From assembly GCF_023091745.1 (NCBI RefSeq), contig NC_068934.1:13346434-13410433 (forward strand): a DNA stretch of 64,000 nucleotides. Direction: 5' to 3'. A program made the position numbers and the translations under genes. The notes beneath the pieces are model-generated. The model ran no database searches, had not been told where the DNA came from, and saw only the letters and a list, made by a program, of their open reading frames with translations. This DNA is from Budorcas taxicolor. Taxonomy: Eukaryota > Chordata > Mammalia > Artiodactyla > Bovidae. Shown piece after piece: positions 1 to 11,457 of this stretch. Every line of letters starts with the position of its first letter. Position 1 is the first letter of the stretch.

Positions 1-127
1 CAGGCCAGAATACTGAAGTATGGGTAGCCTTTCCCTTCTTCAGGAAATCTTCCCAACCCAGGGATCAAACCCAGGTCTTCTGCATTTCAGGTAGATTCTT
101 TACCAGGTGAGCCACAAGGGAAGCCCA
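1..127 (-). mobile_element. Bov-tA SINE, partial at window edge
   Basis: Reverse complement of the ruminant tRNA-Glu/BovB SINE. It ends in gggaagccc, the complement of the family's 5' start GGGCTTCCC, and contains the B-box-like gatcaaaccc. Its 3' part lies outside the window. Confidence 0.85.
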
Positions 128-633
128 AGAATACACGACAAACCTAGATAGTTCATTAAAAAGCAGAGACATTATTTGCCAACAAAGGTCCAAAAAAACA
201 GTCAAAGCTATGGTTTTTCCAGTAGTCACATATGCATGTGAGAGTTGGACCATAAAGAAGGCTGAGCACCGAAGAACTGATGCTTTTGAACTGTGGTGTT
301 GGGGAAGACTCTTGAGAGAGTACCTTAGACTGCAAGGAGATCAAACCAGTCAATCCTAAAGGACATCAATCCTGAACATTCACTGGAAGCTGAAGCTCCA
401 ATACTTTGGTCATCTGATGTGAAGAGCCCACTCATTGGAAAAGACCCTCATGATGGGAAAGATTGAAGGCAGGAGGAGAAGGGGACAACAGAGGATGAGA
501 TTGTTGGATGACATCACTGACTCAATGGACATGAGATTGAGCAAGCTCCAGGAAACAGTGAAGGACAGGGAAGCCTGGCGTGCTGCAGTCCATGGGGTCG
601 CAAAGAGTCAGACACCATGAGCGACTGAACAAC
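128..633 (+). mobile_element. BovB LINE, 3' fragment
   Basis: The 3' end of a BovB (RTE-clade) retrotransposon. It begins at the segment reading 'acctagatag...cagagacatt' and runs through the C-terminal coding region (a peptide near 435-620 contains EGRRRRGQQRMR) to the terminal gactgaacaac. It is 5'-truncated and has no intact ORF. Confidence 0.85.
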
Positions 634-1096
634 AAAAACCCTGTCTCAAAGTCACCCCTGACCTTTTAGCTTATATACTTCAGCAAAATGCTGATTAGTC
701 CTTCCCCTGCCCATCTAATCAGATTTGCCTGCATTAATTTGGACTTATTTATCTTCCTGTTTCTCCTCCCAGCAGAGGGCATACAGTTCTGGTTCCTCAG
801 CTGCCTGGGTAAAGCTAAACTATTATGAGTCAGGTTTAGATTTTATGTTTGGGTTCTCCCTCAGAGATGTGATTTGTCTGGGCAAAAGGTACATCTGACT
901 ACAGCATTCTGTGACTCTTCCAAAGGCAGTAACAGACCCTTGCAATAAATGAACCTGCACAGACTTGACCCTGGGAACTTTGATTTGCATTCTCATTGCT
1001 TTGAGTCATGCTTTTCTCTGAAGCTGTGTTGGATTTGTTTTAATACCAATTGCAGAGCTAGGATGTGTACATTCATTCTATGTATATTCATTGATC
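634..1096. other. Intron 1 sequence, no gene
   Basis: AT-rich non-coding sequence. I see no exon, RNA gene or clear repeat here. It lies upstream of the first visible PRCP exon and so should be part of PRCP intron 1. Confidence 0.5.
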
Positions 1097-1222
1097 CCCC
1101 CTCCCCCCACCTTGGTGGCATCCTGTGGCAAGCAGGATCTTAGTTCCCTGACAGTGGATTGAACTCAGGACTCCTGCAGTGGTAGCGTAGATTCTTAACC
1201 CCTGAATCACTAGGGGAATCCC
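1097..1222 (-). mobile_element. CHR-type tRNA-Glu SINE
   Basis: The reverse complement of the cetartiodactyl SINE that starts GGGACTTCCC; here the end reads ggggaatccc. The 12-bp target-site duplication TATTCATTGATC is perfect at 1085-1096 and 1223-1234, which fixes the borders. Confidence 0.85.
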
Positions 1223-1539
1223 TATTCATTGATCTACCATGTGCCAGACCTTATTCTACTCACTGGGGTCTTAGCAGTGAACAAAACAGACAAAAATCTC
1301 TGCCTCATTGAAGCTTTATTGCTCATGCACCTATTTCACTTACTGTTGGTTTAGAGAGGCAATCTCAGATTTCAGGTTTCTCTTTATAGGGAGATTTTAG
1401 GTGTTAGCCTGGTGAATCTAATCTCATCATCTCTTAAATTATGTATCTTCTGCTACAAACAACAGCAGTTCCTGAATATGCTTGTTCTGCAGAGTTCATC
1501 ATACTCTTTGCTTGACACGCTTTTCTGTACTTGAAAAAA

Positions 1540-1778
1540 TTCTTGTTACTCTTCAGAGTTCAACTCAGGTATCACTTCCTCAGTGAAGCCTTCCATGATT
1601 CCCTTGGGTCAGACTGTAACCTATCAGCTCCCACAATACTTTGTATGTGGAACTTACCATCTTGTGACTGTTTGTTAGTTATGCTCATCACTTTTTTAGA
1701 TTAAAAACTTGAGAAATGGAATTGTATCTTAGTTCTCTTTCCTAATGCCTGTTACTTAATGAGTACTCAATACACATT
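1540..1778. repeat. Ancient L2 LINE 3'-end remnant
   Basis: Diverged sequence with the layout of a mammalian L2 3' end: a 'gtgaagccttccatgattccc' type motif, then 'cacaatactttgtatgt', then the terminal 'gtactcaatacac'. The assignment is by eye and the orientation is not set. Confidence 0.5.
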
Positions 1779-1845
1779 TTTAAGTGAAAGAGAAGTTAAA
1801 TATAGATGTGATGTAGTATAATTTACATATGACTGTAGTGAAATA

Positions 1846-2050
1846 GGAGCTTGCCTGGTGGCTGAGACAGTAAAGAATCTGCCTGCAATGCAAGAGACCC
1901 AGGCTTAATCCCTGGATTGGGAAGATGCCCTGGAGAAGGAAATGGCAACCCATTCTTGCCAGGGAAATCCCATGGACAGAGGAGCCTGGTGGGCTACAGT
2001 ACATGTGGGTTGCAAAAGAGTGGAACACAACTTAGTGACTAAAGAACAAC
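1846..2050 (+). mobile_element. Bov-tA SINE
   Basis: Sense-orientation Bov-tA: a tRNA-Glu-like head (cttgcctggtggctgagac, then gcaatgcaagagaccc) followed by the BovB-derived body and the end cttagtgactaaag. It is moderately diverged. Confidence 0.85.
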
Positions 2051-2148
2051 ATAGTGAGGTAGAAATACAGGCATGTACATTATAAAATAAAAAATGTATC
2101 TTAAATGTAGTCTCAAGTGTTTACAAATCTATTTGCTAATTATCTTAC

Positions 2149-2359
2149 TAAGTCTCTTCAGTCATGTCCAAGTCTTTGTAACCCCATGGACTGTAGCCTG
2201 CCAGGCTCCTCTGTCCATGGGCTTCTCCAGGCAAGAATACTGGAGTGGGTTGCCATGCCCTCCTCCAGGGGATCTTCCTGACCCAGGAATCGAACCCACG
2301 TCTCTTTTGTCTCCTTCATTGTCAGGTGGGTTCTATACCACTGAGCTACCATGGAAGCC
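2149..2359 (-). mobile_element. Bov-tA SINE
   Basis: Antisense Bov-tA flanked by the perfect 13-bp target-site duplication CTAATTATCTTAC (2136-2148 and 2360-2372). ORFs on both strands here are SINE translations, not genes. Confidence 0.9.
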
Positions 2360-2372
2360 CTAATTATCTTAC

Positions 2373-2925
2373 AAGTATAGAAGAAATGCACCAGCTTAAC
2401 TCTAGAATCCTCTAATTCTCTTTTAGAGTCACCTTCCCCCTACAAGAGTAATCACTATTCTGACTCCTAACAACAGGTATTTTGAACTCTGATATTAAGC
2501 TATGTGAATACATCTTTGTTTGAAAAGAAAGATGTAAAATAATTGACATCTCTATAACTCAGGTTTTTTTCATTTCAGACTTAGGACTTGAGATTTAAGT
2601 TCCCTTCCTGTCCTAAAATTTTATGACTCTAATATTTAAAACGTAACAGTTCTCCCACTTTATTGCTTATACAGTAGTGCCCTCTGATGATGTAATATTT
2701 CCTAAAATTTAAATAGATAATTTCAAACTTGAGAGCTTAGGCTGTGGTCAGGTAGTTCTAGTGGCACATAGCTTCCTGAAGCCACAGTAAGTTATTAACT
2801 GTGTGGTGCTGTCATAGAGTTGCTTAGCCAATAGATGATACCGGAATCTTGCTCTGCTGGAACACTTGACTATTTGACAAAACATGTATTGATTTACTGG
2901 AATGTTTTGGGTCTTCTAAAGGACA
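2373..2925. other. Intron 1 sequence, no gene
   Basis: Non-coding, AT-rich. I see no exon, RNA gene or confident repeat. Confidence 0.5.
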
Positions 2926-2931
2926 GGACAT

Positions 2932-3441
2932 AAACACAGCATATTAAAAAGGAGAGGCATTACTTTGCCAACAAAGGTCCATCTAGTCAAGGCTCTGGTT
3001 TTTCCAGTAGTCATGTATGGATGTGAAAGTTGGACTCTAAAGAATGCTAAGTGCAGAAAAATTGATGGTTTTGAACTGTGGTGTTGGAGAAGACTCTTGA
3101 GAGTCCCTTGGACTGCAAGGAGATCCAACCAGTCCATCCTAAAGGAGGTTAGTCCTGGGTGTTCATTGGAGGGACTGATGTTAAAGCTGAAACTCCAATA
3201 CTTTGGCTACCTAGTGTGAAGAGCTGACTCATTGGAAAAGACCCTGATGCTAGGAGGGATTGAGGGCAGGAGGAGAAGGGGACGACAGATGATGAGATGG
3301 TTGGATGGCATCACCAACACAATGGGCATGGGTTTGGGTGGACTCTGGGAGTTGGTGATAGACAGGGAGGCCTGGCATGCTGTGGTTCCTGGGGTCACAA
3401 AGAGTCGGACACGACTGAGCGACTGAACTGACTGAACTGAA
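2932..3441 (+). mobile_element. BovB LINE, 3' fragment
   Basis: A 5'-truncated BovB from the 'agcatatt...gagaggcatt' position to the pentameric tail gactgaactgactgaactga. Similar flanks aaaggacaggaca (2918-2930) and aaagggcaggata (from 3439) look like a slightly diverged target-site duplication. Remains of the C-terminal coding region are present, with no intact ORF. Confidence 0.85.
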
Positions 3442-4383
3442 AGGGCAGGATATCTTCACCTTTTAATATTAGAGTACAAAATATTATGATGTCATAGGAT
3501 TTTGGTAATATAGAATATGATTTTCCTTTTGGGGTCCAAAGTCCTGGTTAGGGGAAAGGAGGCTTCCTGAGCACTGTAAAATTTTGCTGTACCCATTTTC
3601 CGACCAAGTATGTACTGTTAAAAATATAATTAGATGCTGTTGTGATATTTTTTATACCATTATTGAGTTTATAATAGCTTCTCTTATATTTTCTCAAGCA
3701 CTAGCTTGATATATAAAATGTCTATGAGAATTTAACATTAACAAGAGGTCCTTATACACAGAAAGGTGGGAAACCACATTTAGAAGATTTGAACTGCATT
3801 CATTTAATAATTATAAAGTATCTGTCTTGTAGAGGGGCACTATGGTAGCTATTGTGTTCTTGCCTTTCTAACAATCTCTTTATAGGTGCAGGAAGTTGGA
3901 TAGCCAAACTTTTTTCCGCAGTGGAGTCTCTCATATCCTTTTATTCCCTTCCCAGTTTGTTATTTTACCTTTAAGTAAATAATTTATATCTAAGAGTTTC
4001 TTCTTTGAGACTAAGAGCAGGTTACAAATAATATGTAGAAGGAAAGAATACAGTTCTCTTGTGTATATTAATATGCACAGAAAAATGTTTGAAAATATGC
4101 CACATCTTGTTACATAGAAGGATGATTTGATTTGAAGGATATCTCTGAGCAAACATCCACCTTCCTTGTTAAAATAAACTAGATCTTCTATGATTGGCAA
4201 TGAAAGGAGCATCCCTGTGGGGAGGGAAGGACATTCCTGTTTCTTAGACTCACCTTCCTCTTGGAGGGACTTGTGATGCTTTTCTTTATCACCATCTCCA
4301 CTCTGTCATCAAGGGATGCTGTTTCCTTTTAAATTCTTTAAGTCAAATTTACCCTCCAGTCTTTCCTGGTATCTTCAGAATAA
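3442..4383. other. Intron 1 sequence, no gene
   Basis: About 0.9 kb of AT-rich non-coding sequence. I see no splice-flanked coding block and no repeat I can name. Confidence 0.5.
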
Positions 4384-4978
4384 GCAACAGTTAGAACTGG
4401 ATGTGGAACAATGGACTGGTTCCAGATTGGGAAAGGAGTATGTCAGGGCTATCTTGTCACCTTGCTTATTTAATTTACATGCAGAATACATCATGAGAAG
4501 TGCCAGGCTGGATGAAGCACAAGCTGGAATCAAGATTGCTGGTAGAAATATCAATAACCTCAGATATGCAGATGACACCACCTTTATAGCAGAAAGCAAA
4601 GAGAAACTAAAGAGCCTCTTGATGAAGGTGAAAGTGGAGAGTGAAAAAGCTGGCTTAAAACTTAACATTCAGAAAACTAAGATCATGATGATAGGAAGGT
4701 GTAGTCGCTCAGTCGTATCCAACTCTTGCGACCCCGTGGACTGTAGCCTACCAGGCTTCTCCGTCCGTAGGATTCTCCAGGCAAGAATACTGGAGTGGGT
4801 TACCATTTCCTTCTCCAGGGGATCTTTCCGACCCAGGGATCGAACCCGGGTCTCCCGCATTGGAGGCGGATGCTTTAACCTCTGAGCCACCGGGGAAGCC
4901 CAAGATCATGATGATATCTGGTCCCATCTCTTCATGGCAGATAGATGGGGAAACAGTGGAAACAGTGAGAGACTTTAT
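4384..4978 (+). mobile_element. BovB LINE RT fragment, split by a SINE
   Basis: A BovB reverse-transcriptase segment. Its translation within 4316-4690 contains the RT core NNLRYADDTTFIAES (YADD is motif C of the polymerase) and then LNIQKTKIM. A Bov-tA at 4694-4901 interrupts it and duplicates 15 bp, after which BovB continues to about 4978. The ORF running into the SINE is a chimera, not a gene. Confidence 0.85.
4694..4901 (-). mobile_element. Bov-tA SINE nested in BovB
   Basis: Antisense Bov-tA with a perfect 15-bp target-site duplication AAGATCATGATGATA (4679-4693 and 4902-4916). The duplicated bases are BovB coding sequence, so the SINE is younger than the BovB copy. Confidence 0.92.
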
Positions 4979-4998
4979 TTTCTTTATTTTCTTCAGAA

Positions 4999-5302
4999 TC
5001 AGTTCAGTTCAGTTCAGTTACTCAGTCGTATCTGACTCTTTGCGACCCCATGAATCGCAGCACGCCAGGCCTCCCTGTCCATCACCAACTCCCAGAGTTC
5101 ACCCAAACTCACATCCATCGAGTCGGTGATGCCATCCAGCCATCTCATCCTCTGCCGTCCCCTTCTCCTCCTGCCCCCAATCCCTCCCAGCATCAGAGTC
5201 TTTTCCAATGAGTCAGCTTTTTGCATGAGGTGGCCAAAGTACTGGAGTTTCAGCTTTAGTATCATTCCTTCCAAAGAACACCCAGGACTGATCTCCTTTA
5301 GA
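4999..5302 (-). mobile_element. BovB LINE 3' end, opposite orientation
   Basis: Starts with the complement of the BovB tail (repeated cagtt pentamers) and runs antisense through the C-terminal coding region. It stops at 'atctccttta', so it is a 5'-truncated copy. It abuts the sense BovB fragment on its left and an LTR-like block on its right. Confidence 0.85.
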
Positions 5303-5327
5303 AAATACAGATGAATAAAGGTAGTAT

Positions 5328-6132
5328 TGCTGAAATCTTGACTCTGTGCACCAATGCTGAAGATAAATACAGAGACAGAGTTTTGGAAGGATAAGAAAAA
5401 TGGCTTTATCTTTGCCCAGCAAAAGGGAATACATAGCAGTCTAGTATCTCAAGAACTGTGCCCCTTTTCCCTCGGCAGTCGGTAGTTTTATATCATTCTG
5501 AAGGTCTTGTATTTATTTATTTATTTTCCTTCTGCAAGTTTTCAAAATGGCCACAGCTGGCTTTAGGCAACTCAGCAACCAGGACTGGTGTCACTGAAGT
5601 TATGTAGCCCATGGCCTTTTTGAAAATGCAGAATGCTACAAGACAGTGTAGGGGGAAGAAGAATGTCAGGTGCCAAGTACAATCAGAGAGTAATTTGTTT
5701 TGTTTAGCTTTGTCAAGGGCAAGTCTAGCTATAAGTGTTTGTTAGTAGTAATAGCTAGAGAATAACCAAGGTTGTCTAAATTTTTGCAGGCCTGTTTGAC
5801 AAGTATGTATGTAACAAAGGCTGTTCACTCATTTCTGTTTTTGCTGCAACAATAGAACATTCAAAGGATTCTTGAAATCTTCTGACATAATCAAGTGAAA
5901 ATAAGCCAAGAGTCACCCATGATCTGATTCATAATATATAGCTTGCTCTCCCGTCTAGTCCCAGCTCGGGGGCTCCTCCTGGGTGAGGGACAGCTCCACT
6001 TTTCTCCACCCACAGACCCGGAACCTGGCAAAACCGCACCATCCTTTCAGATTTTGGTTCATTCTGGAAGTTGTGTCCTTCTACCATGAAGGTGTCTACC
6101 CCTTCAGGGGAGGTCCAGCTTGCCCAGAAACA
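5328..6132 (-). mobile_element. LTR-like block, probable solo LTR, antisense
   Basis: Read on the minus strand the block starts TGTTTCTGGG and ends GATTTCAGCA, so it has TG...CA ends. It carries a TATA-like ATATAT near 5932-5943, then a GATAAA polyadenylation-like signal at the complement of 5404-5409. No gag, pol or env is present. I could not find a clean target-site duplication, so the borders are approximate and the family is not assigned. Confidence 0.45.
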
Positions 6133-6159
6133 ATGTTAGTCTCCATTTAGGAACTCTAG

Positions 6160-7088
6160 TTCCAAATAGGAAAAGGAGTATGTCAAGGCTGTATATTGTC
6201 ACCCTGCTTATTTAACTTCTATGCAGAGTACATTATGAGAAATGCTGGGCTGCAAGAAACACAGGCTGGAATCAGATTGCTGGGAGAAATATCAATAACC
6301 TCAGATATGCAGATGACAGCACCCTTAGAGCAGAAACTGAAGAGGAACTAAAACGCCTCTTGATGAAGGTGAAAGAGGAGAGTGAAAAAGTTGGCTTAAA
6401 GCTCAACATTCAGAAAACAAAGATCATGGCATTTGGTCCCATCACTTCATGGGAAATAGATGGGGAAACAATGGAAACAGTGTCAGACTTTACTTTGGGG
6501 GGCTCCAAAATCACTGCAGATGGTGATTGTAGCCATGAAATTAAAAGACACTTACTCCTTGGAAGGAAAATTATGACCAACCTAGATAGCATATTGAAAA
6601 GCAGAGACATTACTTAGCCGACAAAGGTCCGTCTAGTCAAGGCTATAGTTTTTCCAGTAGTCATGTATGGATGTGAAAGTTGGACTGTGAAGAAAGCTGA
6701 GCACTGAAGAATTGATGCTTTTGAACTGTGGTGTTGGAGAAGACTCTTGGGAGTCCCTTGGACTGCAAGGAGATCCAACCAGTCCATTCTAAAGGTGATC
6801 AGTCCTGGGTGTTCTTTGGAAGGACTGATTATAAAGCTGAAGCTCCAGTACTTTGGTCACCTCATGCGAAGAGTTGACTCACTGGAAAAGACTCTGATGC
6901 TGGGAGGGATTGGGGGCAGGAGGAGAAGGGGACGACAGAGGATGAGATGGCTGGATGGCATCACTGACTCGATGGACGTGAGTCTGAGTGAACTCCGGGA
7001 GTTGGTGATGGACAGGGAGGCCTGGTGTGCTGCAATCCATGGGGTCGCAAAGAGTCGGACATGACTGAGCGACTGAACTGAACTGAAT
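6160..7088 (+). mobile_element. BovB LINE, 3' part
   Basis: A BovB copy from the RT palm region ('ttccaaatagg...gtcaaggctg') to the tail gactgaactgaactgaa. The YADD-equivalent region reads tatgcagatgacagc. Coding pieces at 6360-6617 and 6747-7064 are in broken frames, for example the premature stop in 'attacttagccg' near 6614. Non-functional. Confidence 0.9.
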
Positions 7089-9297
7089 AGAATGTCATGC
7101 CATAAATCCAAAATTATTACAGGAGATGCACATCAAATGGAGGAAAGGAAGTCTTATCTCATTTCAATGTCTCTGGTCTAGAACTGGACACCAGAGAGCC
7201 CTCTTTCAAGGTACCTTAATTTGAAGTGTGCCTTTTTTTTTGCCCTGTGTATTTTAGTAAAATTCTGTTGTTATTGTATATCTGGATATGTAAATGAAAT
7301 CAACTATAAACCAATTTTTCTAAAACTAAAGCCTACTAAGAGTCAACATTGTTTTCTTTTTATATAAGTAGCCTATTTAAATGAGTTAAAAACAATATAG
7401 TAACAATTACTGAGTTAAGTCAGTGAAAAGACCATGTTCTGCAGTAAAACTGTTAGTATATGGGTGGTAATGTGTACTTCATTTTGCAAATCTAGGAGAG
7501 AGATGCCCTAGTGCCCCCTGCTGACGATTGAAGTTTGTAGCCAGCCCTATCTGCAGTAGTGTGTTACAATGAAAAAAGCAGACTGGATTTTGTGAGAGGT
7601 AGGATTGGGTAGTAAAAAACACACATGAAGAAGAATTGTATTTACTTTTATTTATTAGTTATATTACCTTAGGCAAGTTATCTGACCTCTCTGAGCTTTC
7701 ATATCCTTATTTATAGGACTGGTGTAATGAACATGCCCCAGAGGCTGATGGGGAGGATGGTAAGGTGATCTGTGTAAAGCACCAACACAGTACCACACCC
7801 AGAATAGGTGTTCTGTGTTACGCACCTCCCCTACCTTTCTCCAAGTTGCCACCAAAACTGCTTCTAGTAGGTGTGATGTTCTTACAGGCTTTTCTGGATG
7901 TAAATTTTATTTTTGAGCAGTTTTAAAGTCCACGTAGTTATTGTTGTCACAATAAACTAAAGGATGTTCCCTTTGTTTCTTCCTGTCTACCCATTCTCAT
8001 GGATCTCTTTATCCTCTACAAGGTGAAGGAGGGAAATATCTCTTGAAATAGGACCATATTGTAGAGAGAACTGCTGAGTGTGACTAGAGGTGTTTTCCCT
8101 TTTTGAGATCATGTTTGCATGGCTTTTATGGTGCTATTATTTTAGTTATCTCAATATACCAAATTGAAAAGATAATTAAAAATTCCAGGTTTGCCTCTGA
8201 CTTGTAACCTTGGCCAAGCCACTTGACCTCTTTGAGCCTGGTTTTTTTTCAGTTGAACAGTGCAGATCAACTGGCTTCTAAGTCCCTTGTCTCTGTTTCT
8301 GTTGTTGTTTATAAAATTTCTATTCAGGATCACATAGCTGAAAGTGGTATGCAGCCCTCAGCTCTCCACAGCAGAGGGCACACTGTACCTAGTGTGCCAG
8401 GCCATTAGGTATTGCGAACTGTCTACAGTTGTATAGTCTGAAGTGGGTATCCCTGATGATTAGGAAGAGTCAAGAAAATTCTGTAAATGAATATTTTGCA
8501 AAGGATATTTCACTACTTGTTTCTAGCTCTTTACTATTTAGCTGAAGCACTCAAGAAATAGGAGATTTTGATGTTCTAGTGGGATGTCCTGTAATTCTGT
8601 GAAGAGCTTCGTCACTCTCCACCTCACTTACCTCATCTTGATATCCCATTCTTGGGACTGGTGTGCAGATGGGGTGGAGTGGAGAGCTAACATTCCTTGA
8701 GCATGCATTATACATTAGGGACTCTTCCTGGTACTTTAGTTATGTTTAATCTTCACAGTAATCCTTTGAGTTGTGCGTTATTATCTTTATTTTATATAGG
8801 ATGAAAATGGGGCTCATACAGGTTAAGTGGCTTGCCTGAGGCCTCACAGTAACAATTCAAATTCACATCTGTTAACTCCTGAATCTGCTTTCTTTCTGTC
8901 ATACCAGTGTTCCACCCCCTTTCTCCCAAATTAAATAATTGGTGATTGCTAGGAGCAGGATTGCCCTGAGAGTGGCCATATAAGGAAGTTTGGCTTTCTC
9001 TGAAGTTTTTATGGCTCTTGTAATTCTAGATATAAGCCTTTTCTCAAAGCTTGGCTCTAAAGTCAGTGGGTAAATTGAAAATCACTATGGCAGAATTATC
9101 TTTGAGAATACCAGGGGGAAGTAGTCATCTTGTTAGAGAGCCATGTACTTCCTTTCTTTAACTCCAGCACAGCTAGTCTTTCTTCCTTTGTTGAAACAGA
9201 TCATGGTTTTTCCTGTTGAGCTTCAAATGATGCAGTTGGCATGTATTTAGGGGCCATGGTGGGTGGTAATTCACATCTTCGAGCATCAGAGTCTCAT
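7089..9297. other. Intron 1 sequence with old MIR/L2-type remnants
   Basis: No gene. MIR-like stretches are recognisable near 7665-7820 (ttaggcaagttatctgacctc, then gtgtaaagcaccaacacagt), 8195-8275 (ttggccaagccacttgacctc) and, antisense, 8735-8860 (aggttaagtggcttgcctga). The rest is unassigned AT-rich sequence. Confidence 0.5.
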
Positions 9298-9304
9298 TCA
9301 GCAT

Positions 9305-9317
9305 TGTGTATGTGTGT

Positions 9318-9361
<44 letters not shown>

Positions 9362-9512
9362 TAGTCACTCAGTCGTGTCTAACTTTGCAACCCCATGGAC
9401 TGTAGCCTGCCAGGCTCCTCTGTCCATGGCGATTCTCCAGGCAAGAATACTGGAGTAGGCTGCCATTCCCTTCTCCAAGGGATCTTCCCCACCCAGGGAC
9501 TGAACCCAGGTC
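9305..9512 (-). mobile_element. Bov-tA SINE with long (TG)n tail
   Basis: Antisense Bov-tA body at about 9360-9512 with its microsatellite tail at the left. A 7-bp duplication TCAGCAT (9298-9304 and 9513-9519) encloses both body and tail, so the dinucleotide tract belongs to the SINE insertion. Confidence 0.85.
9306..9358. repeat. (TG)n microsatellite
   Basis: A TG tract with a few TA interruptions. It is the expanded 3' tail of the antisense Bov-tA next to it, and is likely to vary in length between animals. Confidence 0.95.
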
Positions 9513-9595
9513 TCAGCATAGTGAGAGGCTTACATATTAAAAGTATTCTGAAACTTCGATCAAGAGAAGGAAGAGCAGATTCATATCTTATTTAG

Positions 9596-10055
9596 GGGCT
9601 TAACTCATTTGTTCTCAGAACATTAGTTGTACATCAGAATTACTTGGTGTGCATGTGTGCTAAGTTGCTTCAGTCATGTCTAACTCTTTGTGACGCTAAT
9701 GACTGCAACCTGCCAGGCTCCTGTCCAGGGCATTCTCCAAGCAAGAATACTGGAGTGGGTTGCCATGCCCTCCTACAGGGGATCTTCCTGACCCAGAGGT
9801 CGAACCTGTGTCTCTTAAGTCTACCTGCATTGGCAGGCAGGTTCTTTACCACTAGCGCCACCTGGGAAGCCCCAGAATTACTCGGAGGCCATGTTAAAAC
9901 ACAAGTTACTGGGTTCTACTCCTCAAGTTTCTAATTCAGTAGGCCTTGGAATTTGCATTTTTAACCAGTAGGCCAGAGAATTTGTATTTTTAACAAGTTC
10001 CTAGATGAAGCTGATGCTGGTATCTAGGGACCTTACGTGGAGAAACACTATATTA
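9596..10055. mobile_element. hAT-Charlie (MER-type) DNA transposon remnant
   Basis: Diverged sequence of the type 'gttctcagaacattag...catcagaattactt' continuing after a SINE as 'gaggccatgttaaaacaca', 'tctaattcagtaggcc', 'aacaagttcctagatgaagctgatgctgg' and 'gtggagaaacac'. This matches the mammalian non-autonomous hAT/MER layout. The subfamily is not assigned. Confidence 0.55.
9648..9872 (-). mobile_element. Bov-tA SINE nested in the hAT remnant
   Basis: Antisense Bov-tA flanked by the 13-bp duplication CAGAATTACTTGG (9635-9647) and CAGAATTACTCGG (9873-9885), one mismatch. The duplicated bases belong to the older MER element. Confidence 0.9.
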
Positions 10056-10296
10056 ATTTGAACGGAAGCAAGTGGAATCACTTGTCTATCTTTCCTTCAC
10101 TGTTTGTCTATTTCTCTTGCTCTTTTTTACTTTGAGGCTTAGTGAGTGTAGTTGAGTTAGTTTGAGTTAAGTTAAGAAACTGTGGCTCAGTCACTTCTTT
10201 ATCTGGTTGCTTAGTTTACTTCTTGGCCTAGAACAAGTACTTGGCCCATTCAGTTGATGCTTGTTGAATAAGTGATTGAGTGAGTTAATGTATGTC

Positions 10297-10424
10297 ATGT
10301 GTGCTTGCTAAGTCGCTTCAGTCACGTCTGACTCTTTGTTGAACCTATGGACCCCATCAGGCTCCTCTGTCCAGGGGGCTCTCCAGGCAAGAATACTGGA
10401 GTGGGTTGCTGTGCTCTCTTCAAG
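10297..10424 (-). mobile_element. Bov-tA SINE, 5'-truncated
   Basis: The antisense 3' half of a Bov-tA ('gctaagtcgcttcagtcac...gagtgggttgctgtgctc'). The flanks share tatgtcat on both sides, a probable 8-bp target-site duplication. Confidence 0.8.
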
Positions 10425-10649
10425 ATATGTCATAGGAGGGTTTTTTGTTTTTGTTTTTTTTAGCACATGGATATCATTATTATATACCTGCCCCATACAA
10501 ACTGCTATTTTACTGAATGGTAAATAGTCTTTATATTAGAATAGCCTATACTTTAAGACCATATATGGTAAAGATTGTGGACATTGGGAAGTGTGCATAA
10601 GGTGTAGAGTTGAGAAACTTGCATTTTGGAACTTGTGGTATGAATGTGA

Positions 10650-10651
<2 letters not shown>

Positions 10652-10682
<31 letters not shown>
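10652..10682. repeat. (GT)n microsatellite
   Basis: A pure GT tract of about 31 bp. Unlike the other dinucleotide tracts here, it is not attached to a visible SINE body. Confidence 0.95.
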
Positions 10683-10685
<3 letters not shown>

Positions 10686-10738
10686 GATGGAGTTCCATTT
10701 CTTTTGGAATGGTCTAGAGAAATCTTGCAAGGTCTGGG

Positions 10739-10920
10739 TTGCTGCTGCTGCTGCTGCTAAGTCGCTTTAGTCGTGTCTGACTCTGTGCGACCCCATAGAC
10801 AGCAGCCCACCAGGCTTCCCTGTCCCTGGGATTCTCCAGGCAAGAACACTGGAGTGGGTTGCCATTTCCTTCTCCAATGCATGAAAGTGAAAAGTGGAAG
10901 TGAAGTCACTCAGTCGTGTC
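10739..10920 (-). mobile_element. Bov-A2 SINE, partial, with (GCT)n tail
   Basis: Antisense Bov-A2. A trinucleotide run at 10741-10758 is the complement of the (AGC)n tail, followed by one A unit and the linker 'caatgcatgaaagtgaaaag'. The second unit is cut off at 'cagtcgtgtcctg'. Confidence 0.85.
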
Positions 10921-11344
10921 CTGTCTGGGTTAGGTCAGAACTAACTCCTGCCCCAGGGAGGTTGGAGCAACACTGGGTCAGCCTATGTGTACCCCAGACC
11001 AGACCCTGCATTCTCACTCCTGTCCCTCTGGAGCCTTGAGGAATTCAGACCCTGTGATCCTAAAGGCTTGGTAGGCTCTGTCTGTTGTAACTCTTTAAAT
11101 TCAGATAGTTGTATGTGAACTTTACCATGTTATAGCATTTAACAATTGTATTTTTTAAGTGGTGAGTTCATTTAGTGAAGTTTGATTTAAGCTCAAAATT
11201 GTGTCATTTTGACATAATTTGTATTGTATCTGGCAAAGTCTCAGTATCCAGTGTCTTTTTGTCTCTTTTAGTATAGATTAAATTTTTTTTCCTTTAAATT
11301 CACTTTACTTTAACAAAAATTAAAAACAATTTATAAAAATACTT

Positions 11345-11457
11345 TTTGGCTGCATCTTACAGCACGCAGGATCTTAGTTCCCCAACCAGGGATTGAACCT
11401 GTGCTCCCTGCAGTGGAAGTGCGAGTCTTAACTGCTGGCTCAGTCTAGGACGTTCCC
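11345..11457 (-). mobile_element. CHR-type SINE
   Basis: Antisense CHR SINE: 'gcaggatcttagttcccc', 'accagggattgaacctg', 'gcagtggaagtgcgagtctt'. Its 5' end is diverged. Confidence 0.8.

Noticed and set aside
1846..1930. tRNA genes
   Set aside because: The tRNA-Glu-like heads with A/B-box resemblance belong to Bov-tA and CHR SINEs; none forms an intact cloverleaf with a usable anticodon arm by eye.
4999..5030. Short direct repeats as a CRISPR-like array
   Set aside because: The ttcag pentamers are the BovB 3' tail and recur at every BovB end in this window; there are no spacers and the genome is mammalian.
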